Shown here: in pieces, positions 63,798-64,000 of the stretch
Layout: each line of letters opens with the position of its first letter
How positions within the stretch are numbered: the first letter of the stretch is position 1
Assembly (NCBI GenBank): GCA_964463485.1
Contig: CAYXDO010000010.1
Coordinates: 53,000 to 116,999 of the forward strand
Origin: CAYXDO01 sp964463485
GTDB taxonomy: Bacteria > Myxococcota > Kuafuiibacteriia > Kuafuiibacteriales > Kuafuiibacteriaceae
Direction of reading: 5' to 3'
Length of the DNA stretch: 64,000 nt
Notes under the pieces: generated by a model
What the model was told of the DNA's origin: nothing
Databases searched by the model: none
Seen by the model: the letters and a program-made list of their open reading frames with translations, nothing else
Translations under genes and position numbers: made by a program

Positions 63798-64000
63798 GGC
63801 GCCTCGCCTTGTTTTGCTGGGTGGCGCTCGGGAGCGTGAGTTGCTCGAGCTCCCTTCGATCGCGCCTGGGACACCCTGTCGACACGGCAGCGGTCTCCGC
63901 GATCGTAGCGCGAGAGCGCCTCCGACTCGAGTCCAGACGGGCTGTCGCAGGGGTTCCGCACGCTGATTTCGCTGCCGAAAATCGGCCCGCGACCCGGTCC
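63794..64000 (+). CDS. Putative lipoprotein, 3' end outside window
   Basis: The GTG at 63794 overlaps the preceding stop by 4 bp (GTGA), and the frame is open for 69 codons to the end of the window. The N-terminus RRLALFCWVALGSVSCSS is a lipoprotein signal with lipobox GSVSC. The next 50 residues are basic (..RLGHPVDTAAVSAIVARERL..) and unassigned. The tight coupling suggests that it works with the dikinase-like lipoprotein. Confidence 0.75.
   Translation, partial: MRRLALFCWVALGSVSCSSSLRSRLGHPVDTAAVSAIVARERLRLESRRAVAGVPHADFAAENRPATRS

Noticed and set aside
1..64000. rRNA, tRNA, IS element or prophage
   Set aside because: No transposase, integrase, phage structural gene or recognisable RNA gene was found on either strand by reading.

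Overview
The window looks like chromosomal DNA of a high-GC, predatory-type Gram-negative bacterium, most likely a member of the Myxococcota (Polyangia/Sandaracinus-like). I infer this from the gene content: several sigma-54 enhancer-binding proteins, large Ser/Thr protein kinases with AAA/TPR extensions, an FHA activator beside a kinase, PilZ, a DUF5939-type cyclase, and at least nine predicted secreted lipoproteins, many cysteine-rich, built from mosaic 'eukaryote-like' modules (CUB-like, Kazal, P-domain, RTX, parallel beta-helix, zinc metalloprotease). No rRNA, tRNA, transposase, integrase or CRISPR array was seen.

Layout. 1-5 kb: 3' part of yifB, then recA flanked by two paralogous small basic AT-hook-like genes, with an operator-like triple repeat upstream of recA. 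4.6-7.9 kb: acyl-CoA dehydrogenase, two TetR regulators and a secreted envelope protein, all on the minus strand. 7.9-9.8 kb: overlapping argC-argB. 9.8-16.7 kb: small basic protein, vWA-like lipoprotein followed by a very long S41 C-terminal protease, PilZ protein, DUF423 membrane protein. 16.9-25.2 kb: GAF/AAA+ activator lacking the GAFTGA loop, lipocalin-like protein plus GMC oxidoreductase fusion, GT-C-like membrane protein, TPR membrane protein. 25.2-27.3 kb: a compact three-gene minus-strand cassette (STAND-like NTPase plus two unknown proteins) with its own promoter and a probable leaderless start. 27.7-41 kb: YCII protein, two adhesion-type lipoproteins, a histidine kinase/NtrC pair, an envelope beta-barrel candidate, an adenylate cyclase, an Ala/Gly-rich possible effector, an FHA sigma-54 activator and a tail-anchored kinase. 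40.6-46.9 kb: an overlapping five-gene unit, tldD-tldE-lipoprotein-small helical protein-nucleotidyltransferase. 47-53.4 kb: Cys-repeat lipoprotein, OPT transporter operon, HD-domain protein. 53.6-60.7 kb: giant kinase/AAA/TPR protein 3 nt downstream of a duplicated-domain metzincin-like lipoprotein. 60.9-64 kb: amidoligase, a lipid-anchored PEP-synthase-like protein, and a further lipoprotein running off the end.

The most promising undescribed associations are (1) the tldDE unit carrying a toxin-antitoxin-like pair at its 3' end, (2) the three-gene NTPase cassette at 25.2-27.3 kb, (3) the amidoligase plus extracytoplasmic dikinase-like lipoprotein unit at 60.9-64 kb, and (4) recA bracketed by two AT-hook paralogues. 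All functions are inferred by reading the sequence; no database search was run.
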